In this document: one piece after another, positions 52,405 to 62,439 of the stretch
How positions within the stretch are numbered: the first letter of the stretch is position 1
Layout of the letters: every line of letters starts with the position of its first letter
Origin: Roseomonas aerilata DSM 19363
Lineage (GTDB): Bacteria; Pseudomonadota; Alphaproteobacteria; Acetobacterales; Acetobacteraceae
Length of the DNA stretch: 64,000 nucleotides
Direction: 5' to 3'
Assembly: GCF_000711725.1 (NCBI RefSeq)
Contig: NZ_JONP01000005.1
Span: 124,001-188,000 of the forward strand
Notes under the pieces: model-generated
Told to the model about the DNA's origin: nothing
Seen by the model: only the letters and a program-made list of their open reading frames with translations
Databases searched by the model: none
Made by a program: the position numbers and the translations under genes

Positions 52405-53025
52405 ATGCGCCGACTTCTGCCCGCCCTCGTCCTGACCATTCTTTCGGTGGGTACGGCCGCGGCCCAGAGCCAGGCCCCCAACCGCCCGCCGAGCTTCCCG
52501 ACGCGCGACGTGGTCGTGACCTATCGCGTGCTCGGCAATGCCTCGCCACAGACCCCGCGCGAGTTCACGGTGGCGGCGCTGGCCTCCGAGGGACGGCTAC
52601 GCGTCGAATCCCCCTCCATGCCCGCCTGGGCACTGGCCGACCGCCGCACCGGGCGCACCGAGATGGTGATGGATTCCATGCGCGTCGTGACGCCGAGCCC
52701 GGTCCGGCAGGACGAGGCGATGCGCTACCTCCGCATGGTGGAATCCGCGCGCCTGACGGGCGCGGGCACCGCCACTCAGGCGGGGCAGCGCTGCACGAAC
52801 TACCGCTTCGAGGAACAGGGCCAGCGCGGCACCGCCTGCCTGACCGCGGACGGCGTGCTGCTGCGTGGCGTGAACGAGCGCGGCGAGGGGCTGGAGGCCA
52901 CCCGGGTGGATTACGCCCGTCAGGACCCCTCCCGCTTCCGCGTGCCGGAGGGCTACCGGCGGGTCGATCTCGGCGAGATGGGCCGCAGCCTCGGCCTCGG
53001 CGGCCTGACGATGCCGCGCCGCTGA
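52405..53025 (+). CDS. Exported protein of unknown function, possibly DUF4412-like
   Basis: 206-aa protein with a signal peptide (MRRLLPALVLTILSVGTAAA, cleavage before QSQA). The mature part is Arg/Glu rich, with FPTRDVVVTYRVLGNASPQT, MPAWALADRRTGRTEMVMDS and LTGAGTATQAGQRCTNYRF, then CLTADGVLLRG, a layout that reads like a one-domain beta-rich periplasmic protein. A pair of Cys could be disulphide linked. I do not recognise a family with confidence. GGAGG lies eight bases before ATG 52405. It converges on the small COX subunit gene. Confidence 0.7.
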   Translation: MRRLLPALVLTILSVGTAAAQSQAPNRPPSFPTRDVVVTYRVLGNASPQTPREFTVAALASEGRLRVESPSMPAWALADRRTGRTEMVMDSMRVVTPSPVRQDEAMRYLRMVESARLTGAGTATQAGQRCTNYRFEEQGQRGTACLTADGVLLRGVNERGEGLEATRVDYARQDPSRFRVPEGYRRVDLGEMGRSLGLGGLTMPRR

Positions 53026-53034
53026 GGGCGCGGC
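53013..53034. terminator. Stem-loop with a stop codon in its loop
   Basis: GCCGCGCC (53013-53020) and GGCGCGGC (53027-53034) pair perfectly around GCTGAG, which contains the TGA at 53023-53025. CCTTTC follows rightward. It serves the 16-bp gap to the converging stop at 53042. Confidence 0.6.
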
Positions 53035-53041
53035 CCTTTCG

Positions 53042-53200
53042 TCAGCCGAAGAAGAGCTTCAGCAGCACCAGCAGCACCACGATAATGCCGATCGCCCAGC
53101 TCGTCGCACGGGTGAACTGGGCCCAGCCCGTCTGGCGGTCGGCGATGATGTCCTTCGCCCGCACTTCCTCGAAGTCGATCGTCTGCTTGGCCTCGGCCAT
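53042..53200 (-). CDS. Small aa3-type cytochrome c oxidase subunit IV-like protein
   Basis: 52-aa membrane protein. A soluble start MAEAKQTIDFEEVRAKDIIA is followed by TGWAQFTRATSWAIGIIVVL and LVLLKLFFG, one membrane helix. Size, a single C-terminal helix and an acidic start agree with the bacterial aa3 subunit IV family of alphaproteobacteria. The frame is open far upstream through purN, but the ATG at 53200 is the natural start. It lies 50 bp downstream of the purN stop on the same strand and not near other oxidase genes. Confidence 0.68.
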   Translation of the reverse strand: MAEAKQTIDFEEVRAKDIIADRQTGWAQFTRATSWAIGIIVVLLVLLKLFFG

Positions 53201-53250
53201 GGTCGGTGCCCCGTGCTGGGCCGCCCGCCGGGGATCGGGCAGGGCGGCGT

Positions 53251-53937
53251 TCATGGCATTTCTGTAGGGAGCGCGGGCAGGCCCGGCAAGGGGTTGGCGA
53301 GGGCGCCCTCGGCCATCGTCGCCTCGACCACGGCACGCCCGCCCTCCAGCCGCGCGGCGCCGGAGGCCGCCCAGGCAAGGGCCGCGGGGTAGAGCCGGTG
53401 CTCCTCCGCCAGCACGCGCGCGGCCAGCGCCGCCTCGTCGTCCCCCGGCAGGACGGGCACGGCGGACTGGGCGATGACCGGCCCCTCGTCCACGCCCGGG
53501 GTCACGAAATGCACGGTGCAGCCGTGCAGCCTCACCCCCGCCGCGATCGCCCGCGCGTGGGTGTCGAGGCCGGGGAAGGCGGGCAGCAGGCTCGGGTGGA
53601 TGTTGAGCATCCGGCCCGACCAGGCCGTGACGAAATCCTCCGTCAGCACGCGCATGAAGCCGGCCAGCGCGATTAGTTCGATCCTGGCCTCCGCCAAGCG
53701 GGCGCCCATCGCGGCCTCGAAGCCCGCCCGGTCGCGGCCGAAGGGGCGGCTCTCGACCACTGCCGTCGGGATGCCCGCCGCCCGCGCCCGCTCCAGCCCG
53801 GCGGCGTCCGCGCGGTTGGAGAGAACGAGGGCGAGCTCGGCGGGATAGGCGGGGTGGCGCGCCGCCTCGATCAGCGCGCCGAGATTGCTGCCGCGGCCGG
53901 AGATAAGGACCGCGACGCGCCGCTTCAGTTCGGCCAT
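53251..53937 (-). CDS. purN: Phosphoribosylglycinamide formyltransferase
   Basis: 228-aa folate-dependent enzyme of purine synthesis that formylates GAR. Visible are [19 protein letters not shown], then the formyl-folate region [32 protein letters not shown] with the catalytic Asn and His, and [19 protein letters not shown] with the essential Asp. It overlaps purM by 13 bp (53925-53937). The C-terminal 20 residues are variable. Confidence 0.95.
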   Translation of the reverse strand: MAELKRRVAVLISGRGSNLGALIEAARHPAYPAELALVLSNRADAAGLERARAAGIPTAVVESRPFGRDRAGFEAAMGARLAEARIELIALAGFMRVLTEDFVTAWSGRMLNIHPSLLPAFPGLDTHARAIAAGVRLHGCTVHFVTPGVDEGPVIAQSAVPVLPGDDEAALAARVLAEEHRLYPAALAWAASGAARLEGGRAVVEATMAEGALANPLPGLPALPTEMP

Positions 53938-54986
53938 GCCGTGGGGAGCCCCTCCATCCGCACCTCGGCCTCGCCCGCGCCGGCCTCGATCCGGCCAATG
54001 CGGTGCGCGGTCTCGCCGTGCTCGGCGAGCATCGCAATGGCCGCCTCCGCCTTGCTCGGCTCGACCACCAGGGCCATGCCGATGCCGCAGTTGAACACGC
54101 GCAGCATCTCATCCGGCGCCACGCCGCCCGTGCGGGCCAGCCAGGCGAAGACGGGCGGCACGGGCCAGGAGCCGGCCTCGACCACGGCGGCGGTGCCCTC
54201 GGGCAGCACGCGCGGCAGGTTGCCGGGCAGGCCGCCGCCCGTGATATGGGCGGCCGCCTTGATCAGCCCGGCGCGGTGCAGCGCCAGCACCGGCTTCACA
54301 TAGATGCGCGTCGGCTCCAGCAACGCCTCGCCGAGGCTGCGGCCAGCGGCGAAGGGCGCGGGGTCATTGAGGCCCGCATTCCCGGCCTCCAGGATGCGGC
54401 GGACGAGGGAGAAGCCGTTCGAGTGCACGCCCGAGGCGCCGAGTCCCAGCACAACGTCCCCCGGCCCCACGTCGCCCGCCGGCAGCAGCGCGCCCCGCTC
54501 CGCCGCGCCAACCGAGAAGCCCGCGAGGTCGTAATCACCTTTGTGGTACATTCCCGGCATCTCCGCGGTCTCGCCGCCGACCAGCGCGCAGCCTGCCTGC
54601 CGGCAGCCCTCGGCGATTCCCGAGACCACCTCGGCCGCCTGCGCCACGTCGAGCGCGCCGGTCGCGAAGTAGTCGAGGAAGAAGAGCGGCTCGGCGCCCT
54701 GCACCACGAGGTCGTTCACGCACATGGCCACGAGGTCGATGCCGACCGTGCCGTGGTGGCGCGCGTCGATCGCCAGCCGCAGCTTCGTGCCCACGCCATC
54801 GGTCGAGGAGACGAGGACGGGATCCTGGAACCCGGCGGCGCGGAGGTCGAACAGGGCCCCGAAGCCGCCGAGCCCGCCCATGGTCCCGGTGCGGTCCGTG
54901 GAACGGGCGAGCGGCTTGATCCGGTCCACCAGCGCGTCGCCGGCCTCGATGTCCACGCCGGCGTCGCGGTAGGTCAGTCTGGTCAT
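53925..54986 (-). CDS. purM: Phosphoribosylformylglycinamidine cyclo-ligase
   Basis: 353-aa AIR synthetase, the step after PurL. Conserved segments are [53 protein letters not shown]-like [20 protein letters not shown] and [16 protein letters not shown]. It is followed by purN with a short overlap, as is usual. The start lies 61 bp from the divergent DUF2066-like gene. Confidence 0.96.
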   Translation of the reverse strand: MTRLTYRDAGVDIEAGDALVDRIKPLARSTDRTGTMGGLGGFGALFDLRAAGFQDPVLVSSTDGVGTKLRLAIDARHHGTVGIDLVAMCVNDLVVQGAEPLFFLDYFATGALDVAQAAEVVSGIAEGCRQAGCALVGGETAEMPGMYHKGDYDLAGFSVGAAERGALLPAGDVGPGDVVLGLGASGVHSNGFSLVRRILEAGNAGLNDPAPFAAGRSLGEALLEPTRIYVKPVLALHRAGLIKAAAHITGGGLPGNLPRVLPEGTAAVVEAGSWPVPPVFAWLARTGGVAPDEMLRVFNCGIGMALVVEPSKAEAAIAMLAEHGETAHRIGRIEAGAGEAEVRMEGLPTAWPN

Positions 54987-55047
54987 GGCGGTCCTTGATC
55001 GGCTATCCCCAGGGGCGAACCAGGATGCGGTCCACGGGGAGCGGCTT

Positions 55048-55845
55048 ATGCGCAGTTCAGACGGTCGCGCTACCCATCATGTCCCGGGCGCGGGCGCAAT
55101 CCGCCGCTTGCGGGGCTTTGGCCTGCGGGCGGCCGGGGCCCTGGCCCTGGCGGCGCTGCTCCTGCCAGGAGCCCCAGCGCGCGCGCAGGACGACCCCGCC
55201 GTGCAGCGCGGCGTGCCCGCCGAGGCCACCGCCGCCAACGCCGTGCTGGCGCGGGAACGGGCGATCGCCAACGCCCAGCGCCTGGCCTACCAGCGCTACG
55301 CCGCGGCCACGGGAGCCAATCCCAACGCCTCGGCCTCCCAGATCGAGTCGCTGGTGACGAGCATGGTGGTGGAGCAGGAGCGCACCACCCTCAACGGCTA
55401 TTCCGGCCGCTACACGGTCCGCTTCCGCGGCGCCGGCACGAATTCGGGCGGCTCCGCGCCCGCGGCGGCCTCCGGGGGTGGCACGGTGCCACCGCTTGGC
55501 GGGCCGGCTGCGTCCTCGCCCGCCGCGCTGCCGCCGGGCGTGCCGCCCGTCATGCCGCTGACTGCCTATCTCGAGGCCGGCGCCCGATTCGGCTCCTTCG
55601 CCGAGTACCTGACGCTGCGCCAGCGCCTGCTGGCCCAGCCTTCCGTCGGCAGCGTCGATGTCCTCGCGATCGCCGTGGACGGCGCGCGGCTGCGGATCGG
55701 GCTGCGCAGCCCGCCGGGCGTCGCGGCGCCGGAGCTGGCACAGGGCGGGATCCTGCTGGCGCCCAGCCAGCCGCCCGCGGCCAACGGGCTGCCGGTGCCC
55801 TCCACGGGGCCGGCCTGGCGAGTCGGCCTTGCCGGGGGAGCCTGA
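55048..55845 (+). CDS. Exported DUF2066-like protein
   Basis: 265-aa secreted protein. A signal-like segment ([20 protein letters not shown]) precedes a repeat-like helical region [20 protein letters not shown] with [18 protein letters not shown] and [14 protein letters not shown], which recalls the N-terminal part of DUF2066 proteins. A Gly/Pro/Ala-rich linker follows, then [20 protein letters not shown] and a hydrophobic [17 protein letters not shown]. Start at 55048 has GGGGAG seven bases upstream. Its place ahead of pgsA-like, perM, hdaA, ppk is a conserved alphaproteobacterial arrangement by my recollection. Function unknown. Confidence 0.72.
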   Translation: MRSSDGRATHHVPGAGAIRRLRGFGLRAAGALALAALLLPGAPARAQDDPAVQRGVPAEATAANAVLARERAIANAQRLAYQRYAAATGANPNASASQIESLVTSMVVEQERTTLNGYSGRYTVRFRGAGTNSGGSAPAAASGGGTVPPLGGPAASSPAALPPGVPPVMPLTAYLEAGARFGSFAEYLTLRQRLLAQPSVGSVDVLAIAVDGARLRIGLRSPPGVAAPELAQGGILLAPSQPPAANGLPVPSTGPAWRVGLAGGA

Positions 55846-56461
55846 CGGCGAGCTCGACGGGCGCTCCGGGCGACCGGAGGCCCGTGGGGAGGCGGGGCAG
55901 GCCGCCGCCCAACCCTCCGAGAGCGCGCTCTTCACCCTTCCCAACGTCATTACCCTCGCCCGGCTCTGCATCGTGCCGGTGGTGGTGTGGCTCGTCATCC
56001 AGCACCGGCTGGACATCGCCTTTCTCCTCTTCGTCGGCGCCGGGGTTTCGGACGCGGTGGACGGCTGGCTGGCGCGCGTGCGGAACGCGCGCTCCTTTCT
56101 CGGCTCCATCCTCGACCCGATGGCCGACAAGGCGCTGCTCGTCTCCGTCTATGTCACGCTGGCCATCATCGGCGTGCTGCCGGACTGGCTCGCCATCCTC
56201 GTCGTGTTCCGCGACGTGCTGATTGTGGGCGGGCTGATGGTGCTCGCCCTCATGGGTGCGCGGCCCGCCATCCGGCCGCTCTTCGTCTCGAAGCTGAACA
56301 CGGCGATGCAGATCGCACTCGCCGCGGCGGCGCTGTTCCTGCGCGGGTACGGGTTCGATGGCGGGTGGCTGATGCCTGCCCTCATCGGCTGCGTCGCGGG
56401 CACCACCATCGCCTCCGGCGCCGCCTATGTGCGCGACGCCTCGCGGTCCCTGCCGGCATGA
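55829..56461 (+). CDS. CDP-alcohol phosphatidyltransferase family protein
   Basis: 210-aa (if TTG 55829 is right) integral membrane enzyme that joins an alcohol to CDP-diacylglycerol, for example in phosphatidylglycerol-phosphate or cardiolipin synthesis. The active-site motif reads SDAVDGWLARVRNARSFLGS followed by ILDPMADKALL, the full D-x2-DG-x2-AR-x8-G-x3-D-x3-D pattern. There are about five helices. The start is weakly supported: the TTG overlaps the previous gene by 17 bp and lacks a clear SD, and the true start may be nearer TLPNVITLARL. Its stop overlaps perM (ATGA). Confidence 0.82.
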   Translation: MPGEPDGELDGRSGRPEARGEAGQAAAQPSESALFTLPNVITLARLCIVPVVVWLVIQHRLDIAFLLFVGAGVSDAVDGWLARVRNARSFLGSILDPMADKALLVSVYVTLAIIGVLPDWLAILVVFRDVLIVGGLMVLALMGARPAIRPLFVSKLNTAMQIALAAAALFLRGYGFDGGWLMPALIGCVAGTTIASGAAYVRDASRSLPA

Positions 56462-57636
56462 TGCCGCTGGACGAGGGGAAGTCCGGCGGCCCGCCGGCCA
56501 TCGCGGCCCCCGCCCGCCCGCCGGCGCGGGGGCCCCTGCCGCCCTCGCCGGGGCCGCGCAGCGCGACGCGGGCGCAGCGGACGGGCCTCGTCCTCGGGCT
56601 GCTCTCAGCCGCCGTCTTCTGCCTCTGGTTCTTCTCGGCGATCCTCACGCCCTTCGTGCTGGCGGTCTGCGTCGCCTATTTCCTCGATCCCGTGGCCGCG
56701 CGCCTCGCCCGGATCGGGGTGCCGCGCTGGCTCGGGGCGGGGCTGCTGATCACCGGGCTGATGGCGCTGGCGCTCCTCGCCCTGCTGCTGCTCTACCCGC
56801 TGCTCATCTCCCAGATCGGCGTGCTGCTGGCGCGCCTGCCCTCCTATGTCACGCGCATCGGGATGATGGTGCAGGACCTGCTGGCGGCGACCGAGAAGGC
56901 CATCGCGCCGATGGAGCTGGACCCCCGCCTGCAGGACCTGGCAGTGTCGCAGGTGGGGTCGATCCTCGTCTGGCTCGGCACCTCGGCCACGCGCCTCATC
57001 GGCGGCGGCTACGCGCTGTTCAGCGTCTTCACCTTCGCCGTCGTCACGCCCGTGGTCGGCTTCTACTTGCTGCGCGATTGGCCGCGGCTGATGGCGCGGA
57101 TCGAAACCTGGCTGCCCCGCCGCAACGCCGCCGTGCTGCGCCAGCTCGCGCGCGACACGGACCGCGTTCTCTCGGCCTGGCTGCGCGGCCAGCTTCTCTG
57201 CTGCGCGCTGCTCGCGGTCTACTACGCCCTCGCGCTCTCGGCGGTCGGGCTGGAACTCGGGCTGCTCGTCGGGCTGCTCGCGGGGATGTTCACCTTCATC
57301 CCCTATGTCGGCTCGCTCACCGGCATGGCGACGGCCATCCTGCTGGCCATCGGCCAGTTCGGTACCCTGCGCGGCGTCGGCATGGTGGTCGGCATCTTCC
57401 TCACCGGCCAGATCGTGGAGGGCTACATCATCTACCCCCGCCTGCTGGGCGACCGGGTGGAGCTGCACGCGGTCTGGGTGATCTTCGCCCTTTTCGCCGG
57501 CGGCGTCGCCTTCGGCTTCCTCGGCGTGCTGCTGGCGGTGCCGATCGCCGCCATGATCGGGGTGCTCGCCCGCTACTGGCTGCGCCGCTACCTCGAGAGC
57601 CCCCTCTACCTCGACCCGCCCCGGACCGGGGGCTGA
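56458..57636 (+). CDS. AI-2E family transporter (PerM-like)
   Basis: 392-aa membrane protein with about eight helices. FFSAILTPFVLAVCVAYFLD near the start, a periplasmic coil LDPRLQDLAVSQVGSILVWL, and VGFYLLRDWPRLMARIETWL are typical, and FTFIPYVGSLTGMATAILLA is the conserved family core. A Pro-rich cytoplasmic N-terminus of 45 residues precedes helix 1. The name comes from a disputed autoinducer exporter; alphaproteobacterial members beside hdaA have no established role. Coupled to the pgsA-like gene by ATGA. Confidence 0.9.
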   Translation: MMPLDEGKSGGPPAIAAPARPPARGPLPPSPGPRSATRAQRTGLVLGLLSAAVFCLWFFSAILTPFVLAVCVAYFLDPVAARLARIGVPRWLGAGLLITGLMALALLALLLLYPLLISQIGVLLARLPSYVTRIGMMVQDLLAATEKAIAPMELDPRLQDLAVSQVGSILVWLGTSATRLIGGGYALFSVFTFAVVTPVVGFYLLRDWPRLMARIETWLPRRNAAVLRQLARDTDRVLSAWLRGQLLCCALLAVYYALALSAVGLELGLLVGLLAGMFTFIPYVGSLTGMATAILLAIGQFGTLRGVGMVVGIFLTGQIVEGYIIYPRLLGDRVELHAVWVIFALFAGGVAFGFLGVLLAVPIAAMIGVLARYWLRRYLESPLYLDPPRTGG

Positions 57637-57647
57637 GCGCTCACCTC

Positions 57648-58397
57648 ATGGCCCCATTCCCCTCAGCCCGGCAGCTTCCACTGCCGCTAATCCCGCGCGT
57701 CGAAATCGAGATCGATCCGATCCCGGATTCCTCCAACGCGGTCGCCCGCACCTGGCTCGGCGATCCCACGAGCTGGCCGGCCGGGCGCCTCGCGCTCCAT
57801 GGGCCGGAGGGCAGCGGGAAATCGGCCCTGCTCGCCCAGGCCTCACGCCGGCTTGGCCTGCGCCGCCTTTCCGGCCCCCTTCTCCGCGGCGTGCCGGAGG
57901 GCGCGCCCACCGCTCTCGACGACGCCGACTGCGCGGCGGAGGAGCCGGCGCTTTTCCACCTCATCAACGCCTGCGCCGCAGGCGGGCACCTGCTGCTGAT
58001 GGCGGGAAGGGAGCCGCCCTCCCGCTGGCCCGTGGCACTGCCGGACCTCGCCAGCCGGCTCCGGGCCACCGCCTCGGCCGCACTCGGGCAGCCGACGGAC
58101 GCGCTGCTGCGCACCCTGCTGGCCCGTCATTTCGAGCGCCGCCAGCTCCGGGTGGAGCCCGCCGTGCAGGACTGGCTCCTCGCCCGCCTGCCCCGGGAGG
58201 CTGCGGTGCTGGCCGAGGCTGCGGCAAGGCTCGACCGCGCCGCATTGGCCGGCGGGGGCGGTGTCACCCGCGCCCTGGCCCGCTCCGTGCTCGCCGGCCT
58301 GCTGGACGGGAGCGGCGACGAACTCGGTGATGGCTCCGGTGACGATTTCGTGGCAACCCCGGACGCACCCTCTGCTTCCATGGGAACCTTGCTGTAG
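57648..58397 (+). CDS. DnaA-family regulatory protein HdaA
   Basis: 249-aa AAA-type protein of the Hda type, which stimulates ATP hydrolysis by DnaA and so prevents re-initiation of replication. The start [14 protein letters not shown] carries the clamp-binding QLPLPL. Walker A is [20 protein letters not shown], Walker B region is [20 protein letters not shown], and arginine-finger region [20 protein letters not shown] follows. The C-terminal part is a weak lid. Position between perM and ppk is typical in this class. The last 15 residues are low complexity. Confidence 0.87.
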   Translation: MAPFPSARQLPLPLIPRVEIEIDPIPDSSNAVARTWLGDPTSWPAGRLALHGPEGSGKSALLAQASRRLGLRRLSGPLLRGVPEGAPTALDDADCAAEEPALFHLINACAAGGHLLLMAGREPPSRWPVALPDLASRLRATASAALGQPTDALLRTLLARHFERRQLRVEPAVQDWLLARLPREAAVLAEAAARLDRAALAGGGGVTRALARSVLAGLLDGSGDELGDGSGDDFVATPDAPSASMGTLL

Positions 58398-58407
58398 CGT
58401 TAGGGTC

Positions 58408-60735
58408 ATGGACGCCAATCAGGACACCGCCAAGACCGACCCGACGCGACCCGAGGCCCCCAGGGGCCCCGTGCCCCGGACGCCGCGCGCCGAGGCGGCC
58501 TCGCTCCGCGGCACGCCCGCGCCCGGCCCTGCCGAAGCGGCCCCGGACCCCACGGCGGCGCCCGAGCCCGTGCTCGCTGATCCCGGCCGCTTCATCAACC
58601 GCGAGCTCTCCTGGCTCGCCTTCAACGAGCGTGTGCTGGAGGAGGCGGCCAACCCCGCCCACCCGCTGCTCGAGCGCCTGCGCTTCGTCGCCATCTCCTC
58701 GGCCAACCTGGACGAGTTCTACTCCGTCCGCGTCGCGGGCCTGGCCGGCCAGGAGCGGGCGGCCATCGTCGCGGTCTCGCCGGACGGCCTCACGCCGAGC
58801 CAGCAGCTCACGGCCGTCCACGAGCGCGCCGGCCGGCTGCTCACCCGCCAGCAGGAGGGCTGGCTCAGCCTGCGCGGCCAGCTGGCCGAGGCCGGTATCC
58901 TGTTGAGCGACCCCGCCGACCTCTCGGCCGCCGACCGGGAATGGCTGTCCAACTGGTTCATGGAGCGGGTCTTCCCGGTGGTCACGCCGCTGGCGATCGA
59001 CCCCGCGCACCCCTTCCCCTTCCTCGCCAACCTCGCCCTCTGCCTCATCATGAAGCTCGTGCGGGAGGAGGACGGCGGCACCATGCGCGCGATCCTTCCC
59101 CTGCCGCCGCAGATCGAGCGCTTCATCCGCCTGCCCGCGGGACCGCGCGTCGAGGGGGCGCGCGAGCCCGCCCGCTTCGTGCTCCTGGAAGAGGTGATCC
59201 TCCTCAACCTCCGCCGCCTCTTCCCCGGCTTCATCCTCGCGGAACGCGGCCTGTTCCGCCTTATCCGCGACACCGACGTGGAGTTCGAGGAGGAAGCCGA
59301 GGACCTCGTCCGCTCCTACGAGAGCGCGCTGAAGCGTCGCCGCCGTGGCCGCGCGATCCGCCTCTCCGTTACCTCGGACACGCCGCCAGACCTCGTGGAC
59401 CTCGTCGCGCAGGAGCTGGACGCGCCGCAGGGGGAGATCTTCGCGCTGGAGGGGCTGCTCGGCCTCTCGGACCTCACCCAGCTCATCCTCGACGACCGGC
59501 CGGACCTGCTGTTCAAGCCCTATACGCCGCGCTTCCCCGAGCGGATCCTCGACTTCGGCGGCGACTGCTTCGCGGCGATCCGGGCGAAGGACATCGTCGT
59601 CCACCACCCCTACGAATCCTTCGACGTTGTCGTGCAGTTCCTCCGCCAGGCCGCGCGCGATCCGGCCGTGGTGGCGATCAAGCAGACCCTCTACCGCACC
59701 TCCCGCGACAGCCCCATTGCCCGCGCCCTGATCGAGGCCGCCGATGCCGGCAAGTCCGTCACCGCCATGGTGGAGCTGAAGGCCCGCTTCGACGAGGAGC
59801 GCAACATCGCCCTCGCGCGCGAGCTGGAGTCGGCGGGCGTTCAGGTCGTCTACGGCTTCGTGGACCTCAAGACCCACGCCAAGGTCAGCCTGGTGGTGCG
59901 GCGGGAGAGCGGCTCGCTCCGCTCCTACGCGCATTTCGGCACGGGCAACTACCACCCGGTGACCGCGCGCATCTACACGGACCTCTCCTTCTTCACCGCC
60001 GATCCCGGCCTCACGCGCGATGCCGCGCGGCTGTTCAACTACATGACCGGCTACGCGCGGCCCGAGACGATGGAGAGCCTCGCCTTCGCCCCGCTCACGC
60101 TCCGCCCCACGCTGATGGGCCTGATCGAGCAGGAGATCGTGAATGCCCGCGAAGGACGCCCTTCCGGCATCTGGCTGAAGCTGAACTCCCTGGTGGACGA
60201 GGGGCTGATCGACGCGCTCTATCGGGCCAGCATGGCCGGGGTGAAGGTTGACTGCATCATCCGCGGCATCTGCTGCCTGCGCCCGGGCGTGCAGGGCCTT
60301 TCCGAGAACATCCGGGTGAAGTCCATCGTCGGCCGCTTCCTAGAGCATTCCCGCATCTGCGTCTTCGCCAACGGCCATCGCCTGCCCAGCCGCCGCGCCC
60401 GCGTCTTCATCAGCAGCGCCGACTGGATGGCCCGCAACATGGACTGGCGGGTGGAGACGATGGTGCCGGTCGAGAACCCCACGGTGCATGCCCAGGTGCT
60501 CGACCAGATCATGGTGGTGAACCTCAAGGACCGCGACCAGTCCTGGGAACTCCACCCCGATGGCTCCTACCGGCGCGTCGCGAGCCTGGCCAGCGCGGCG
60601 GGCGCGCAGCCGCTCTCGGCGCACGAGTATTTCATGACCAACCCCTCGCTCTCCGGGCGCGGTAGCGCGTTGCACCGGGCACCGCGCCCGCGCGCCCCCG
60701 CCCGGCGCCGGCCGGACCGCGTCGCGCAGGACTGA
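58408..60735 (+). CDS. ppk: Polyphosphate kinase 1
   Basis: 775-aa enzyme that makes inorganic polyphosphate from ATP. The start of the domain is [20 protein letters not shown] (about 65-85). The autophosphorylation histidine region is [18 protein letters not shown], and the second conserved histidine is in [19 protein letters not shown]. The N-terminal 50 residues and the last 25 ([18 protein letters not shown]) are basic or low complexity. A 10-bp gap separates it from hdaA, and ppx follows after 5 bp, so the pair makes and breaks polyphosphate from one message. Confidence 0.95.
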   Translation: MDANQDTAKTDPTRPEAPRGPVPRTPRAEAASLRGTPAPGPAEAAPDPTAAPEPVLADPGRFINRELSWLAFNERVLEEAANPAHPLLERLRFVAISSANLDEFYSVRVAGLAGQERAAIVAVSPDGLTPSQQLTAVHERAGRLLTRQQEGWLSLRGQLAEAGILLSDPADLSAADREWLSNWFMERVFPVVTPLAIDPAHPFPFLANLALCLIMKLVREEDGGTMRAILPLPPQIERFIRLPAGPRVEGAREPARFVLLEEVILLNLRRLFPGFILAERGLFRLIRDTDVEFEEEAEDLVRSYESALKRRRRGRAIRLSVTSDTPPDLVDLVAQELDAPQGEIFALEGLLGLSDLTQLILDDRPDLLFKPYTPRFPERILDFGGDCFAAIRAKDIVVHHPYESFDVVVQFLRQAARDPAVVAIKQTLYRTSRDSPIARALIEAADAGKSVTAMVELKARFDEERNIALARELESAGVQVVYGFVDLKTHAKVSLVVRRESGSLRSYAHFGTGNYHPVTARIYTDLSFFTADPGLTRDAARLFNYMTGYARPETMESLAFAPLTLRPTLMGLIEQEIVNAREGRPSGIWLKLNSLVDEGLIDALYRASMAGVKVDCIIRGICCLRPGVQGLSENIRVKSIVGRFLEHSRICVFANGHRLPSRRARVFISSADWMARNMDWRVETMVPVENPTVHAQVLDQIMVVNLKDRDQSWELHPDGSYRRVASLASAAGAQPLSAHEYFMTNPSLSGRGSALHRAPRPRAPARRRPDRVAQD

Positions 60736-60740
60736 CACGC

Positions 60741-62342
60741 TTGGCAACCACCGAAGCATCCCGCCTCCCGCCCTCGGGCGCCGAGGCGGTTCCGCCACGC
60801 GCGGCCGCGGCGCCACCGACAGCGGGCGCCGCGTCTACGGCTCGTGTTGGAGGTGACGAGCCTCCGGCTCGCGCTGGGGTGGTTGATCTCGGGTCCAACT
60901 CGGTCCGCCTCGTCATCTTTGAGGGCTTGGGGCGCAACCCCTCGACGATCTTCAACGAGAAGGCCGTGCTCGGGCTCGGGCGCGGCCTGCACTCGACCGG
61001 CCGGCTCAACGCCGAAGCCGTCGAGGGCGCGCTGACCATCATGGGCCGCTACCTCGCCATCGCCCGCGCCATGGGCGCGAGCCCGATCGAGGTGCTGGCC
61101 ACCGCCGCCATGCGCGACGCCGCCAATGGCCCCGCCTTCGCCGAGGCGCTGCGCGCGCGCATGCCCGGCGTGCCGCTCCGCATCCTCTCCGGAGAGGAGG
61201 AGGCGGCGATGTCCTCGGACGGTGTCCTGCTCGGTGTGCCGGGCGCGGACGGCATCCTCGGCGACATTGGCGGCGGCAGCCTGGAGCTGGTGGACCTTTC
61301 GGCCGGGCGCGCCGCCGCCTCGGTCAGCCTGCCGCTCGGCGTCATCCGATTGGCCGAGCAGTCCGGAAACGATCCCACCCGCGCCCGTGCCATCGCCGAG
61401 GCTGCGCTCTCGGCCGTGCCCTGGCTCGGGCGAGGGCAGGGGAGGGACCTCTATCTCGTCGGCGGCGCCTGGCGGGCGCTGGCGAAGATCCACATCGTCC
61501 AGACCGGCTACCCGCTTTCCATCGTGCATCACTACGTGCTCCGCCGGGACGAGGCGCGCGACCTCTGCGCCGCCGTGATCGCGGCGGGGGAGCGTTCGGG
61601 CCGCCTGCCGGGAGCGCCGGCCAAGCGCGCGGCGGACCTGCCTTATGCCGCCGTCGCGCTGCGCCGCCTGCTGCGGCTGACCGGCGCGCGGCGCGTGGTG
61701 TTCTCGGCGAACGGACTGCGGGAGGGCTGGTACTCCCGCCTGCTGAGCGACGCGACGCGGGCCCAGGACCCGCTGCTCGCGGTAGGAACGGAACTCGCCG
61801 CTCGCTTCGGCCGCGACCCCACCCTGTCCGCGGCCCTCGCGGCCTGGACCGCGCCCCTCTTTCCCGAGGAGACGCCGGTCGAGGCGGCGCTGCGCCGCAC
61901 CGCCTGCCAGCTCTCCGACGTCGGCAGCCACGACCACCCGGATTACCGCGCGGAGCAGGCCTTCCTCCGCGTGCTGCGCCAGCCCGGCGTGGGGCTCGAC
62001 CACCACGCCCGCGCCTTCCTCGCCCTCGTCACCGCGCTCCGCTACGACGCCGCCGACCCGGCGGTGGTAGCGCCCGCCCGCGCCCTGCTCGGCCCCGCCG
62101 TGCAGCAGCGGGCAGAGCGGATCGCGGCCGCCCTGCGCCTCGCCTACACCCTCTCGGGCGGCACGCTCGCGCTGCTGGCGGGCACCTCGCTCGCCATCAG
62201 CGGGCAGCGGCTCACGCTTCGGCTCGTCGAGGGTAGCGGCGTCTTCGCGGGGGAGGGCGTGCAGCGCCGGGTGGAGGCGCTGGCCGCCGCCATGGGGATG
62301 GAGGCGGTCGTGAGGTTGGCCCCACGCCAGCAACCGGTCTGA
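60741..62342 (+). CDS. ppx: Exopolyphosphatase / Ppx-GppA family phosphatase
   Basis: 533-aa enzyme that degrades polyphosphate or hydrolyses pppGpp. The ASKHA nucleotide-binding segments are VVDLGSNSVRLVIFEGLGR and ILGDIGGGSLELVDL, with ILSGEEEAAMSSDGVLLGV between. The start is TTG at 60741 with AGGA upstream and gives a Pro/Ala-rich leader of 45 residues before the core, so a later start is possible, though no ATG precedes the core. Adjacent to ppk. Confidence 0.92.
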   Translation: MATTEASRLPPSGAEAVPPRAAAAPPTAGAASTARVGGDEPPARAGVVDLGSNSVRLVIFEGLGRNPSTIFNEKAVLGLGRGLHSTGRLNAEAVEGALTIMGRYLAIARAMGASPIEVLATAAMRDAANGPAFAEALRARMPGVPLRILSGEEEAAMSSDGVLLGVPGADGILGDIGGGSLELVDLSAGRAAASVSLPLGVIRLAEQSGNDPTRARAIAEAALSAVPWLGRGQGRDLYLVGGAWRALAKIHIVQTGYPLSIVHHYVLRRDEARDLCAAVIAAGERSGRLPGAPAKRAADLPYAAVALRRLLRLTGARRVVFSANGLREGWYSRLLSDATRAQDPLLAVGTELAARFGRDPTLSAALAAWTAPLFPEETPVEAALRRTACQLSDVGSHDHPDYRAEQAFLRVLRQPGVGLDHHARAFLALVTALRYDAADPAVVAPARALLGPAVQQRAERIAAALRLAYTLSGGTLALLAGTSLAISGQRLTLRLVEGSGVFAGEGVQRRVEALAAAMGMEAVVRLAPRQQPV

Positions 62343-62439
62343 GCGCCGCGCCGGCCCCTTCATCACGCGCGCGTGCGCAGGGCTATTGGCGGGGATCTGG
62401 CGCTGGCGCCCGCCCTGCCTCCGGTGCAGGTTCGCACCG

